A DNA stretch of 64,000 nt from Erythrobacteraceae bacterium CFH 75059 (GTDB lineage: Bacteria; Pseudomonadota; Alphaproteobacteria; Sphingomonadales; Sphingomonadaceae), in NCBI GenBank assembly GCA_004331795.1, contig SJSR01000001.1:186001-250000 (forward strand). The letters run 5' to 3'. The notes under the pieces are model-generated. The model was given only the letters and a program-made list of their open reading frames with translations. It had not been told where the DNA came from and made no database searches. The position numbers were made by a program, and so were the translations under genes. Each line of letters opens with the position of its first letter. Position 1 is the stretch's first letter. This document shows positions 27,774-38,587 of the stretch, piece by piece.

Positions 27774-27902
27774 TCATACGAGAGCGGCGCTGCCAAGGCC
27801 GGGCACCCCCGGCAGAACGGCGAGCGCGAGGCAAGCAGCGCTCATGGCCGCGGCGGCGGCCGCCGCGACGAGGCGCTGCACGAGGGGCGAACGGTTGAAC
27901 AT
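27774..27902 (-). CDS. Tiny hydrophobic peptide B (paralogue of the upstream peptide)
   Basis: A 42-residue frame with ATG at 27902, a GGAG ribosome binding site seven bases upstream, and TGA at 27774. It begins MFNRSPLVQRLVAA and continues as one Ala-rich hydrophobic helix ending in a Pro/Gly-rich tail. It aligns without gaps to peptide A (offset of three residues) over 25 positions, with identical Arg, Val, Ala-Ala, Ala, Ser, Ala, Ala, Pro and Pro. I read it as a membrane-inserted or signal-like peptide. A short CCCC-AAA-GGGG hairpin follows the stop. Function is unknown. Confidence 0.6.
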   Translation of the reverse strand: MFNRSPLVQRLVAAAAAAAMSAACLALAVLPGVPGLGSAALV

Positions 27903-27920
27903 GGCTTGACTCCGTTGGGC

Positions 27921-27946
27921 GAGAGACGCGCGGCTGCGGGTCTCTC
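27921..27946 (-). promoter_or_regulatory. Intercistronic hairpin between peptides A and B
   Basis: GAGAGAC and its exact complement (27921-27927 and 27940-27946) enclose an inner CGC/GCG pair with a GGCT loop. The hairpin starts at the stop codon of peptide A and ends 18 bases ahead of the peptide B start. It lacks a T run, so RNA stabilisation or attenuation between the two is more likely than termination. Confidence 0.5.
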
Positions 27947-28052
27947 AGAGGACGACAGTGGGCGAGGCCGGCACGATGGCCATGGCCATGAGCAGCACCG
28001 ACAGGCTGGTGGCGGTGACTGCGGCGACGATGCGGCTGGTGATGATCGACAT
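27945..28052 (-). CDS. Tiny hydrophobic peptide A
   Basis: A 35-residue frame with ATG at 28052, a good AAGGGAG ribosome binding site seven bases upstream, and TGA at 27945. It begins MSIITSRIVAAVTATSLS, followed by a hydrophobic core and a VPASP turn. One Arg precedes about 20 hydrophobic residues, so it would insert in the membrane or be exported. It lies about 45 bases downstream of the start predicted from the sigma-54 element. Its similarity to the adjacent peptide B supports it as a real gene despite its size. Confidence 0.65.
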   Translation of the reverse strand: MSIITSRIVAAVTATSLSVLLMAMAIVPASPTVVL

Positions 28053-28108
28053 GTACGTGCTCCCTTGCTGTGGTTGCGAGGGCCAACCTCGCCAACACCT
28101 CCCTCATC

Positions 28109-28123
28109 GCAAGGCGCGTGCCA
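28109..28123 (-). promoter_or_regulatory. Sigma-54 (RpoN) promoter, -24/-12
   Basis: On the minus strand the bases read TGGCACG, four bases CGCC, then TTGC. This is an almost exact match to the RpoN consensus, with GG and GC at the required 10-base interval. The predicted start is near 28097 and the first gene downstream is peptide A. An enhancer-binding activator would be needed; its site should lie in 28180-28275, where I see no clear inverted repeat. Confidence 0.7.
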
Positions 28124-28275
28124 GTTCTGTAAGTGCATGATTAGGAACGATGTGAAGATCCGGAGAGTGACAGCGCTTCACCTGCCCGACCAACATTGGG
28201 TGGATTTCGCCATATCTTGGCAAGAGCGATCCCGGGCTGGCGCTCGTGCCGCCAAAGCACTAGGCAGCGGCGGGC

Positions 28276-29355
28276 ATGGCAATCCGCTCGGTCAGTCTCC
28301 GGACCTTCAGGAATCACCGCGACACGGTGCTGGACAAATCCGGGCACATCAACCTGCTGCTCGGCCGCAACGGTGCGGGAAAGACCAACATCCTCGAGGC
28401 GCTCTCGCTGCTCGCGCCCGGACGGGGACTGCGCCGCGCGGCGCCGGCTGATCTGCCGCTGGCGGGCGCCGGCGACTTTGCCGTCGGCGTGGGGGTCGCC
28501 ACCGCTGCGGGAGAGGTGAGACTCGGGACACACACCCTGCCAGGCCAGGGCGGGCGGCGATTCGCGCGGATCAACGGCGCCCCGGCCACGCTGACCACGC
28601 TTGCGGAGTGGCTCTCGCTCGCCTGGCTCACGCCGGCAATGGATGGACTTTTCACCGGCCCGGCCAGCGGCCGGCGCCTTTACCTTGACCGGCTGACGGT
28701 GGCCTGCGACCCCCGCCATGCCGCCCACGCGACCCGCTACGCCGCCGCCCTGCGGGAGCGCAACCGGCTGCTGGCGGCGGGCGGCGGCGCGGATGACCCG
28801 CGCTGGCTGGACGCCGTGGAGCGGCTTCTGGCCGAACACGGCGCCGCTCTTTCGCGCGGACGCAAGGGACTGGTCGACGCGCTGGCTGGCCGCATGGAAG
28901 CGGAGCGCGACGCGCTCTTCATGCCACCGGCGCTGCACTACCGCGCGGGCGGCCCGACCGAGGCCGGCGCGCTGCTCGACGCGCTGCAGGCCGGCCGGCG
29001 CAGCGATGCGGCGGCCGGACGCACGCTCCTGGGGCCGCATCGGGACGAGCTGGAGGTCCGCCATGCGTCACGGGACATGGCCGCGGCGCAATGCTCGACG
29101 GGGGAACAGAAGGCGATGCTGATCGCCATGACCCTTGCTCATGCGCAGCTCGCGGCAGGCAGCAGGCCGGCCGTGCTTCTTCTCGACGAGGTCGCGGCGC
29201 ACCTCGATCCCGAGCGCCGGGCCGCCCTGTTCGCGCGGCTGCGGTCCGGCGCGGCGCAGGTCTGGCTGACCGGCACCGACGCCGCGCCATTCAGCGCGCT
29301 CGGGCAAGACGCAGCCGTCTGGCTGGTCGAAGAAGGCAAGGCACGCCCCGCCTAG
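28276..29355 (+). CDS. recF: DNA replication/repair ATPase RecF
   Basis: Loads RecA at single-strand gaps together with RecO and RecR. The 359-residue SMC-like ATPase begins AIRSVSLRTFRNHRDTVLD, has Walker A GRNGAGKT (30-37), the signature CSTGEQKAML, and Walker B LLLDEVAAHLD. dnaA, dnaN and gyrB, its usual companions in many bacteria, are not beside it. The ATG at 28276 gives the correct N-terminus. The 223-base stretch upstream is shared with the divergent peptide genes. Confidence 0.95.
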   Translation: MAIRSVSLRTFRNHRDTVLDKSGHINLLLGRNGAGKTNILEALSLLAPGRGLRRAAPADLPLAGAGDFAVGVGVATAAGEVRLGTHTLPGQGGRRFARINGAPATLTTLAEWLSLAWLTPAMDGLFTGPASGRRLYLDRLTVACDPRHAAHATRYAAALRERNRLLAAGGGADDPRWLDAVERLLAEHGAALSRGRKGLVDALAGRMEAERDALFMPPALHYRAGGPTEAGALLDALQAGRRSDAAAGRTLLGPHRDELEVRHASRDMAAAQCSTGEQKAMLIAMTLAHAQLAAGSRPAVLLLDEVAAHLDPERRAALFARLRSGAAQVWLTGTDAAPFSALGQDAAVWLVEEGKARPA

Positions 29356-30074
29356 CGGGCCTCGGCGGGTGTCGGCGGCAGAGCCGCGGCAACGTCGTCC
29401 ACCGTTGCCGCCACCAGCGCGTCGATCCCCTGCGCAGTGGGATGGATCCGGTCCGGCTGTATCAGCTGCGGCTGGTCATAGATCGATTCAAGAAAGAACG
29501 GCACGAGCGCGGCGCCGTGTTCGCGGGCCAGATCGGCATAGATGGCATCGAACTGCGCCACATAGTCGGCGCCAAGGTTGGGCGGCGCCCGCATGCCCAT
29601 CAGCAGCACCGGGATGCCCCGCCGCCGCAGTTCCGACAGCATCGCAGACAGGTTCGCGCGGGTCTGTTCCGGCGGCAGCCCGCGCAGCAGATCGTTGCCG
29701 CCGAGCTCGAGGATGAAGAGGTCCGGCCGCCGTTCCTGGGCGTCGAGAACGAAGCCGAGCCGCGCCCGGCCCGCAGCCGTCGTGTCGCCGGAGACACCGG
29801 CGCCGATCACCCGCACATTGAGGCCCCGCCGGCGCAGCGCCTCCTGAAGGCGTTCGGGATAGCTTTCCCCCGGCTGCAGGTTGTAGCCGGCAAACAGGCT
29901 GTTGCCGAAGGCAAGGATGCGCCGCTCGGGTCCGGTCACGGGCGCCGCTGTCGCCGGGGCGGCCGCGGTCGGGGTCTGAACCGCAGGTGCCATCGCATCC
30001 GCCGGTCCGGCCGGCTCGCGGCATCCGGCCATTGCCAGCACCAGAGCGCACCATGCCAACCGTGAACGCGCCAT
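29352..30074 (-). CDS. GDSL/SGNH arylesterase lipoprotein (TesA-like)
   Basis: A 240-residue lipoprotein (lipobox AGC, Cys18) followed by a Pro/Ala-rich linker and an SGNH hydrolase domain. Block I is AFGNSLFAGY with the catalytic Ser, block II contains GAGVSGDTTAAG, block III is LELGGNDLLRG, and block V is DRIHPTAQG with Asp and His. The ATG at 30074 has an AAAGGG ribosome binding site. It is divergent from the YbbAP-like transporter, the classic tesA-ybbAP arrangement, which points to an envelope role. It overlaps the recF end by four bases. Confidence 0.9.
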   Translation of the reverse strand: MARSRLAWCALVLAMAGCREPAGPADAMAPAVQTPTAAAPATAAPVTGPERRILAFGNSLFAGYNLQPGESYPERLQEALRRRGLNVRVIGAGVSGDTTAAGRARLGFVLDAQERRPDLFILELGGNDLLRGLPPEQTRANLSAMLSELRRRGIPVLLMGMRAPPNLGADYVAQFDAIYADLAREHGAALVPFFLESIYDQPQLIQPDRIHPTAQGIDALVAATVDDVAAALPPTPAEAR

Positions 30075-30136
30075 CGGAACCCTTTCTTGTGTGCCGTTCA
30101 TGCCTATGCCATCGGCGCGGCGTGACAAGTGGCAAC

Positions 30137-30814
30137 ATGATGATCCGCGCCCGCAATCTGACCTTGCGCTTCGGCGGACCCGGCGCGGTCGTCGAGGTCC
30201 TGCGCGGCATCGACCTTGACCTGGCCGCCGGTGAAACGGTCGCGGTGCTCGGCCCGTCGGGCTCTGGCAAAAGCTCGCTGATGGCGGTGCTGAGCGGGCT
30301 GGAACGCGCGTCGGGCGGCACGCTGGAGGTTGCCGGGGCCGATTGGAGCGGCCTTGACGAGGACGCGCTGGCCCGTGCCCGGCGGGGCAGCATCGGCATC
30401 ATCCTCCAGGCCTTTCACCTCCTGCCGACGATGACCGCGATGGAGAATGTCGCCACTCCGCTTGAACTTGCCGGCGTCGCGGATGCGCGGCGCAAGGCGG
30501 CCGAGGAGCTGGAAGCGGTCGGGCTCGGGCACCGCCTCGGCCACTATCCCCAGCAGCTGTCCGGCGGAGAGCAGCAGCGGGTGGCCATCGCCCGGGCGCT
30601 CGCCCCCTCCCCGCTGCTGCTGTTCGCCGACGAGCCGACCGGAAACCTCGACAGTGCCACGGGCGAGACCATCACCGAGCTGCTGTTCACGCGCCAGCGG
30701 GCCGCAGGGGCGACGCTGATGGTCATCACCCACGACCCGGCCCTGGCGCAGCGTTGCCATCGCATCCTGCGGATGGAGGACGGGCAGATCATCAGCGACG
30801 GGCCGGGCGGATGA
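30137..30814 (+). CDS. ABC transporter ATP-binding protein (YbbA/LolD type)
   Basis: A 225-residue ATPase of the MacB/LolD family: Walker A GPSGSGKS (39-46), Q-loop ILQAFHLLPTMTAMENV, signature LSGGEQQR, Walker B LLLFADEPTGNLDS and the switch His in VITHDP. The tandem ATGs at 30137 and 30140 are both possible starts. Its stop overlaps the permease start (ATGA). With the permease it forms a YbbA-YbbP-type complex. Confidence 0.92.
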   Translation: MMIRARNLTLRFGGPGAVVEVLRGIDLDLAAGETVAVLGPSGSGKSSLMAVLSGLERASGGTLEVAGADWSGLDEDALARARRGSIGIILQAFHLLPTMTAMENVATPLELAGVADARRKAAEELEAVGLGHRLGHYPQQLSGGEQQRVAIARALAPSPLLLFADEPTGNLDSATGETITELLFTRQRAAGATLMVITHDPALAQRCHRILRMEDGQIISDGPGG

Positions 30815-33345
30815 GGGTGGCAAACGATGCCGACCGGCTGCCATGGGCGGCAGCATGGCGCATCGCCCGGCGGGATCTGAGCGCCCGGTTCAGAGGGCTG
30901 CGGCTGCTGCTTGCGTGCCTCTTCCTCGGCACCGCCGCGCTCACCGCGATCGGCACGCTCACCGCGGCGGTGGAGCGGGAACTCGCAGCCAATGGCGCCG
31001 AGCTGCTGGGTGGGGATATCCAGGTCAGCGTGTGGCAGCGCCCCCTGTCCGACGCCGAGGCGAGTGCGCTTGCGGCGCTCGGCACCGTGTCCGGGGGAAC
31101 ACGCCTGCAGGCGGTGGCGCGCGCCGAAGAGGCCACGGCGCCCGTCGAGGTGAAGGCGGTCGATGCGGCCTATCCCCTCTACGGTGCGCTCGTCCTGACC
31201 GACGGCCGCACGGCGGGCGCGCCCCCGCCGGGCGACGCCTGGCTGGCACAGGGAGCCTTGGACCGGCTGGGCATCGAAGTTGGCGACACTTTCACCCTTG
31301 GGCTGAGCACGCTGCGCGCGGCCGGGGTCATCGCCGCGGAACCCGACCGGCTTGGAGAAGGGTTCCAGCTCGGCCCGACCATCATCGTTGCCGAGAACCT
31401 GCCCGCGCAAGCGGGCCTTCTTGCGCCCGGCGCGATGTACCGCACGAAGGTGCGCGTCGCCTTCGATCCTCCGCGCGACGCGGCGCCGGTGGCCGAAACG
31501 CTGGAGCAGCGCTTCGCGGATTCCGGGCTAGAAGTGCGGACCCGCGACCGCGCCTCGCCCGGAGCCGACCGGTTCGTGACCCAGATGGGCGATTTCCTCA
31601 CCCTGGTCGGACTGGCGGCGCTGGTGATCGCCGGGATCGGGATTGGCGGCGGAGTGGCCTCTTATCTTCAGAGCCGGCGCGGGGCGATCGCCACGCTGAA
31701 GGTGCTGGGCGCCGGCAGCGCCGACACCGGCCGCATCTATGCGCTGCAGATCGGCGCGGCGGCGCTGATCGGCAGTGTCGCGGGCGTGGTGGCGGGGATC
31801 GCGGTCACGCCGCTTCTGGCCCGCGCCCTTGCCGGCGTGCTGCCGGTCCGGAGCGGTGTGGTGGCCGACCCCGGCGCCATCGTTCTGGCGCTCGCCTACA
31901 GCCTGCTCGTCGCGGCGATCTTCACCGCTTCGCCGCTGCTGGCTGCGCGGCGCACGCCGGCCATGGCGCTGATGCGCGGTGCGGTGGCCGAACACACGGG
32001 CGACCGCAAGGCGATCATGGTCGTGGCCGGCGGGGTGGCGCTGCTGGTGGCGCTCGTGCTGCTGACATCGGTGCGCCCGGCGCTGGCGGCAGGCTTCATG
32101 GCTGCGAGTGCGCTTGCCATGGCCATTCTCGCCGGTCTTGCCCTCCTGCTGCGCCGCGCCGCGCGCAGGGCACCCTCGCCCGCCAGTCCGCTGACGCGGC
32201 TGGCTGTCGCCAATCTCGCGCGGCCCGGCAGCAATCTGGTGGCGCTGGTCACCGCGCTCGGCTTCGGCCTGTCCGCCTTCGTCCTGCTGGCGGCGGTGCA
32301 GACGAGCATCGCGGGGAACATCGAACGGCGCGTTCCGCAGCAGGCGCCCGACTACTTCGTGCTCGACATTCCCCAAGCCGGTTTGCCCGCCTTCAGCGCT
32401 GCGGTGCGGGCGGTGGACCCGGATGCGCAGATCCGTGCGGTGCCCAATCTGCGCGGCGCGATCCTCGCCTACGGCCCGCCGGACGCGATGACGCGGGTGA
32501 GCGCGCTCGAGGAGGTGCCGGACGGTGCCTGGGCGCTGCGAGGCGAGCGCGGGCTGACCTATGCGGAGACGCTGCCGCCCGGAAACCGGCTGGTCGAGGG
32601 GACGTGGTGGAGCGCCGATCACGCGGGCGAGCGGCTGGTGTCGGTGGACGAGGACCTCGCCCGGGCAATCGGCCTCAGGGTCGGCGACCGGCTGAGCGTC
32701 GGCGTGCTGGGGACGGAGATCACCGCAACGGTGGCAAACCTGCGCCAGATCGACTGGGATTCGCTCGGCTTCAACCATGTGCTCGTGTTTTCGCCCAACA
32801 CGCTGCGCGATGCGCCGCACACGCTGTCGGCCACGCTCGGCCTCAACGACGGCGCTGACCGGCGGCGGCTGCTGCAGACGCTGGTGCAGCAGTTCCCCGC
32901 CAGCTCGGTGATTGAGGTGGGAGAGGTGCTGCAGCAGGCGCGCCTGCTGCTGGACCAGATCGGCCTCGCGACGCTCGCCGCCGCCTCCGTCGCGGTTCTG
33001 GCCGGGCTGGTGGTGCTTGTCGGCGCGATGGCGGCGGCCCGTGCCGCGCGCGTCTATGACACGGTGATCCTCCGGGTGCTCGGAGCGGACCGGAGGCAGA
33101 TCCTGTTGCTGCAGGCGCTCGAATTCGGCATCCTCACCGCAGTTCTGGCCGTGATTGCCCTCGCCATCGGCGCCGGTACTGCGTGGCTGGTCATCACCCA
33201 GCTGTTCAGCTTCGACTGGCTTCCGGACTGGGGAACGGTGCTGAGCGTTCTGGTGGCGGGGCTGGTCGTGGTGCTCGTCTTTGCCACCGCCGGCTCGCTC
33301 CCCTTCCTGCGGGCGCGTCCGGCGCAGGCACTGCGGACGCTCTGA
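30811..33345 (+). CDS. ABC transporter permease (YbbP-like, FtsX superfamily)
   Basis: An 844-residue permease with the plan of YbbP. It has an N-terminal TM helix (about 30-48), a large periplasmic domain, a block of FtsX-type helices (about 270-470), a second periplasmic domain, and a final set of helices ending LPFLRARPAQALRTL. These transporters act on the envelope rather than import solutes; the substrate is unknown. It is translationally coupled to the ATPase and followed five bases on by the VanZ-like gene. Confidence 0.9.
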   Translation: MRVANDADRLPWAAAWRIARRDLSARFRGLRLLLACLFLGTAALTAIGTLTAAVERELAANGAELLGGDIQVSVWQRPLSDAEASALAALGTVSGGTRLQAVARAEEATAPVEVKAVDAAYPLYGALVLTDGRTAGAPPPGDAWLAQGALDRLGIEVGDTFTLGLSTLRAAGVIAAEPDRLGEGFQLGPTIIVAENLPAQAGLLAPGAMYRTKVRVAFDPPRDAAPVAETLEQRFADSGLEVRTRDRASPGADRFVTQMGDFLTLVGLAALVIAGIGIGGGVASYLQSRRGAIATLKVLGAGSADTGRIYALQIGAAALIGSVAGVVAGIAVTPLLARALAGVLPVRSGVVADPGAIVLALAYSLLVAAIFTASPLLAARRTPAMALMRGAVAEHTGDRKAIMVVAGGVALLVALVLLTSVRPALAAGFMAASALAMAILAGLALLLRRAARRAPSPASPLTRLAVANLARPGSNLVALVTALGFGLSAFVLLAAVQTSIAGNIERRVPQQAPDYFVLDIPQAGLPAFSAAVRAVDPDAQIRAVPNLRGAILAYGPPDAMTRVSALEEVPDGAWALRGERGLTYAETLPPGNRLVEGTWWSADHAGERLVSVDEDLARAIGLRVGDRLSVGVLGTEITATVANLRQIDWDSLGFNHVLVFSPNTLRDAPHTLSATLGLNDGADRRRLLQTLVQQFPASSVIEVGEVLQQARLLLDQIGLATLAAASVAVLAGLVVLVGAMAAARAARVYDTVILRVLGADRRQILLLQALEFGILTAVLAVIALAIGAGTAWLVITQLFSFDWLPDWGTVLSVLVAGLVVVLVFATAGSLPFLRARPAQALRTL

Positions 33346-33349
33346 CCCG

Positions 33350-33721
33350 ATGCCCCGCCTGCTGCTGAACCTTCTACGTGCCGCCTACTGCGTGCTGCTG
33401 GCCGGCATCGTCGTGGCAGCCCTGCTGCCCAACGTGCAGACCGGCATTCTGGCCGGGAACGACAAGCTGCAGCATTTCGGCGCCTTCTTCACGCTCGCGG
33501 CGCTGGCGCGGCTTTTGTGGCGGCGCCTGCATCCGGCGTGGCCGCTGCTGCATCTCACCGCCGTGGGCGGCGCGATCGAGGTGCTGCAATGGGTCATGGG
33601 GCTGGGTCGTGAAGGCGACTGGCGGGACATGGCCGTCAATCTCGCCGGCATCGCGCTGGGCCTGTGCGCCGCGCAGCTCGTGCTTGCCGCCTTCGACCGG
33701 ACGCAACAGGTCGCGCGCTGA
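33350..33721 (+). CDS. VanZ-like small membrane protein
   Basis: A 123-residue protein with four hydrophobic helices and the VanZ landmarks NDKLQHFGAFFTLA (conserved D-K-x-x-H) and GGAIEVLQWVMGLGREGDWRDMAVNLAGIALG (shown here by its key residues E, Q, D and N). VanZ-family members are small integral membrane proteins, mostly of unknown role. It follows the permease stop after four bases and ends the transcript. Confidence 0.8.
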   Translation: MPRLLLNLLRAAYCVLLAGIVVAALLPNVQTGILAGNDKLQHFGAFFTLAALARLLWRRLHPAWPLLHLTAVGGAIEVLQWVMGLGREGDWRDMAVNLAGIALGLCAAQLVLAAFDRTQQVAR

Positions 33722-33730
33722 GCAGGCAAG

Positions 33731-33764
33731 AAAAAAGGCGCCGGCTGGTGAAAGCCGGCGCCTT
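33731..33764 (-). terminator. Rho-independent terminator of the TonB receptor gene
   Basis: A perfect 12-base-pair stem (AAGGCGCCGGCT with its complement, 6-base loop) is followed on the minus strand by a run of six T. It lies 30 bases beyond the TonB receptor stop. On the plus strand the same stem ends the VanZ-like transcript, but without a T run. Confidence 0.9.
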
Positions 33765-33794
33765 GCGCATGATCCTGTCCGGCGGAACGGCGGT

Positions 33795-36431
33795 TCAGAA
33801 CCGGAACCGGCCCGTCACGCCATAGGTGCGCGGCTGGTTGGGGTAACCGGACACCGTCCCCGCCTGCGCCACCCCGTCGAACACCGACAGGATGTAGCGT
33901 TCGTTGGTGAGGTTGCGCACGAAGGCGGACACTTCGAGCCCGTTGACCAGCGCCAGCGTCAGCGACGCGTTGACCTGGTTGATCTCGCGACGGAAGTTGC
34001 GGGCGGCCGCGATCCCTTCCGCGAGCGTGGGGAAGCCGAGCAGGCCGTTGAGGATCTGCGTGTTCGACTCGTGGTAGTAGTCGATCCGCCCGATGAGCTG
34101 GTTGCCGCTTCCGCCAAGATCGTGTGCATAGGTGGCGGAGGTCGCGATGCTGAACTCCGGCACGCCGGCGGGCCGCTGCCCCGACAGGTCGCCGAACGGC
34201 GAGTCGACGAAGCTGTCGAACTTCGCATCGAGGTAGGTGAGCGCGAAGGTGAAGACCAGCGGGTCGATCGGCTGGATGGTGGTGTCGAGCTCGAAGCCGC
34301 GCGTCGACTGCTGCCCTGCGTTCACCAGCGAGAAGCCGGTGCCGGTGAAGATGTTCGACTGGAACCCCTGAAGGGTCTGATCGAACAGCGCCAGGTTCAC
34401 CGTCAGGCCGGGGAACGACCCCTTGACGCCGATTTCATAGACCTCCGATTCCTCCGGCCCGGCGAAGCGGGTGCCGGTGCGCAGGTTCGGGATCGCAAGC
34501 CCCGCATCGCGGATGGCGGAACGCGGCGCAAGGATCGTGCTGTTCAGCGGACCGGGCGTGAAATCGCTGGCGAACGGACGGCTGTCGCGCGACAGGTTGA
34601 CCGACGACGCTTTGAACCCGGTCGCGTAGGTGAAATACGCGTTGAGCTGGTCGTTGATGTCGTAGGCCGCGCGCAGCGTGTAGCTCCAGTCGTCGTCGCG
34701 GGTGCGCCCCGGTTCGACGGCGTTCGGAAGGTTGAGGAACGGCGGCAGGAACTGCAGCGGCCGCAGCGCCAGCAGCGGGTTCGTTGCCGGGTTGACCGCC
34801 TGCCCGGCAATGGCCTGGAAGATCGGCGCGGTCGCGGGGTTGCCGGCGAACTGCTGGACCACGGCGGGCGTGACCTGCGCCGGAGGAATGCGCAGCGCCT
34901 GAGCGATGCCGCCGACGATGAACGCATCGACGAGGTTGACGTTGGCGAGCGGATCGGTCGACACCTGCGACAGCTGGAAGTCCTTGCGGTCCTTGGTGTA
35001 GTTGAACCCGCCGGTCAGCGTCAGCCGGTCGGTGACGTCGAAATCGACCTGTCCGAAGATGGACCACGACTCGTTCTGCAGCGCGAAGGCCTCGACTGTG
35101 GACGGGCCGGGGCGGAAGATCGCGCCGGCCGGAATGCCGAGCGCCGCTTCCGCCGTCGGCAGGGCGCCGCCGGACAGAAGGGTGAAGAACGGGCGCGTGG
35201 CGACCCCGTTGACGATCGAGCTGTCCTGGGTGATGTCCTCCTTGAAGAAGAACCCGCCAAGCAGGAAGTTCAGCGGACCGGCAAAGTCGGAGGCGAGGCG
35301 CACTTCCTGCGTGAAGGTGTCGATCTTCTGGTCCCGGAACTCGGTGATGAGATCGGCGCCGGTGAAGTCCACATCCTGATTGAAGAACGAGCGCAGCTCG
35401 CGGTAGGCGGTGATCGAGGTCAGCGTCAGGTTGCCGAACTGGAGATCGGCCTGGAGCGAGCCGCCATAGCTCTCGATGTCGTTCTCCGGCAGCACGTTGA
35501 GGAACGTGCGGTCGGCGAACAGATCCTCGGGCACGATGGCCCCGCCGACGGCGAACACCGCCGGCACCGTCGGACCGGCGACAAGGTTGCCGGCGTAGCA
35601 GCACAGCTCGCTGATCTTCTGGTAATCGCCGATGGCCCGCAGCCGCAGCGCGCCGCCATTGTCGAACAGGAGCTGCCCGCGCGCCGACCAGCGGTTGCGG
35701 TCGTTGATGCGGTCGTTGAAGCCGACCACCTCGACATAGCCGTCGCGGCGGTTGTAGTTGCCGTCGATGGAGAAGGCGAGGCTGTCGGTGATCGGGCCGG
35801 TGACGTCGCCCTTGATGACCACCTGGTTGAAGTTGCCGTAGGTCGCCGAGACGGAGCCGCCGAACTCGAATTGCGGTTCACGGGTGATGACGGAAATGAC
35901 ACCGGCCGAGGCGTTCTTGCCGAACAGGGTGGATTGCGGCCCGCGCAGCACCTCGACCCGCGCGACATTGGCGAGGTCGGCGATCTGGCCGGCCGAGCGC
36001 GAGCGGTAGACGCCATCGATGAACACGGCCACCGAAGGCTCCACCCCGACATTGTTGTCCCCGTTGCCGAAACCGCGGATGAAGAAGGTGGTGTTGGACG
36101 AATTCTGCAGCTGCCCCACGCGCAGCGACGGGGCCACCGTCTGCAGGTCGAGGAGGTCGCGGATTTCGGCCCGCTCCAGAGTCTCGCCCGTGGTGACGGT
36201 CACGGCGACGGGCGTGTCCTGAAGCGTCTGTGCCCGCTTGGTCGCGGTGACGATGATCTCGTTGCCGAGGGTGACGGTGGGCGTCGTCTGGTCCTGAACC
36301 CCGGTGTCGGTCGGACCGGCCACGCTGTCGTCGGGCCGCACCTGCGCCAGCGCGGGCGCCGCCGCCCCCGCCGCAACGCCCGCCATGAGAAATGCGCGCG
36401 TGACCTGTCCGAATAGCCGCTTGGTGTTCAT
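33795..36431 (-). CDS. TonB-dependent outer-membrane receptor
   Basis: An 878-residue receptor. The signal peptide ends near ALAQ (about 29). A TonB-box-like EIIVTATKR (about 58-66) leads the plug domain, with [25 protein letters not shown] and [19 protein letters not shown]. The 22-strand barrel ends in the C-terminal [10 protein letters not shown] with terminal Phe. The plug is of the type frequent in sphingomonads, which use such receptors for many carbon substrates as well as iron chelates. No uptake or degradation genes flank it, so the ligand is open. A Cys pair (ELCCYAGN) lies in an extracellular loop region. Confidence 0.93.
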   Translation of the reverse strand: MNTKRLFGQVTRAFLMAGVAAGAAAPALAQVRPDDSVAGPTDTGVQDQTTPTVTLGNEIIVTATKRAQTLQDTPVAVTVTTGETLERAEIRDLLDLQTVAPSLRVGQLQNSSNTTFFIRGFGNGDNNVGVEPSVAVFIDGVYRSRSAGQIADLANVARVEVLRGPQSTLFGKNASAGVISVITREPQFEFGGSVSATYGNFNQVVIKGDVTGPITDSLAFSIDGNYNRRDGYVEVVGFNDRINDRNRWSARGQLLFDNGGALRLRAIGDYQKISELCCYAGNLVAGPTVPAVFAVGGAIVPEDLFADRTFLNVLPENDIESYGGSLQADLQFGNLTLTSITAYRELRSFFNQDVDFTGADLITEFRDQKIDTFTQEVRLASDFAGPLNFLLGGFFFKEDITQDSSIVNGVATRPFFTLLSGGALPTAEAALGIPAGAIFRPGPSTVEAFALQNESWSIFGQVDFDVTDRLTLTGGFNYTKDRKDFQLSQVSTDPLANVNLVDAFIVGGIAQALRIPPAQVTPAVVQQFAGNPATAPIFQAIAGQAVNPATNPLLALRPLQFLPPFLNLPNAVEPGRTRDDDWSYTLRAAYDINDQLNAYFTYATGFKASSVNLSRDSRPFASDFTPGPLNSTILAPRSAIRDAGLAIPNLRTGTRFAGPEESEVYEIGVKGSFPGLTVNLALFDQTLQGFQSNIFTGTGFSLVNAGQQSTRGFELDTTIQPIDPLVFTFALTYLDAKFDSFVDSPFGDLSGQRPAGVPEFSIATSATYAHDLGGSGNQLIGRIDYYHESNTQILNGLLGFPTLAEGIAAARNFRREINQVNASLTLALVNGLEVSAFVRNLTNERYILSVFDGVAQAGTVSGYPNQPRTYGVTGRFRF

Positions 36432-36708
36432 CCGATGTGCATCCTCATTCCCGCTGACCCGCGGCCGGACGTGGCCGTGTGCCCTTGTTCTGTGCCCTCG
36501 GTGTAGCAGGCAGCAGCCGCGCTCCGCAAGCGCGCCCGCGCGGACGGGTGACGCTGTGGCCGCAGCGACACAGGCGCATGTCCGGAAGAGCCCCTTGCCC
36601 GCGCCGGGCGCGGGTTGCCGCGCCACCGTCGAACGGGTAAGGGCGGCGCGCCCGCTGTCCGCGACAGGGCGCGGCGGACGTTTTCCCCCGACAGCAAGAG
36701 TAGCCTTC

Positions 36709-38556
<1,848 letters not shown>

Positions 38557-38587
38557 CCGTTTCCGCTCCCGCCGGCGGAGCGGCGCG

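Noticed and set aside
28144-28275. A vegetative promoter for recF (TTGGGT with CATATC)
   Set aside because: The two hexamers are only nine bases apart; no better spaced pair was found by eye.
33378-36416. A 1012-codon open frame antisense to the TonB receptor
   Set aside because: Its composition (Arg, Val, Asp, Gly, His repeats) is that expected for the reverse strand of GC-rich coding DNA; the receptor on the other strand has a full signal peptide, plug and barrel.
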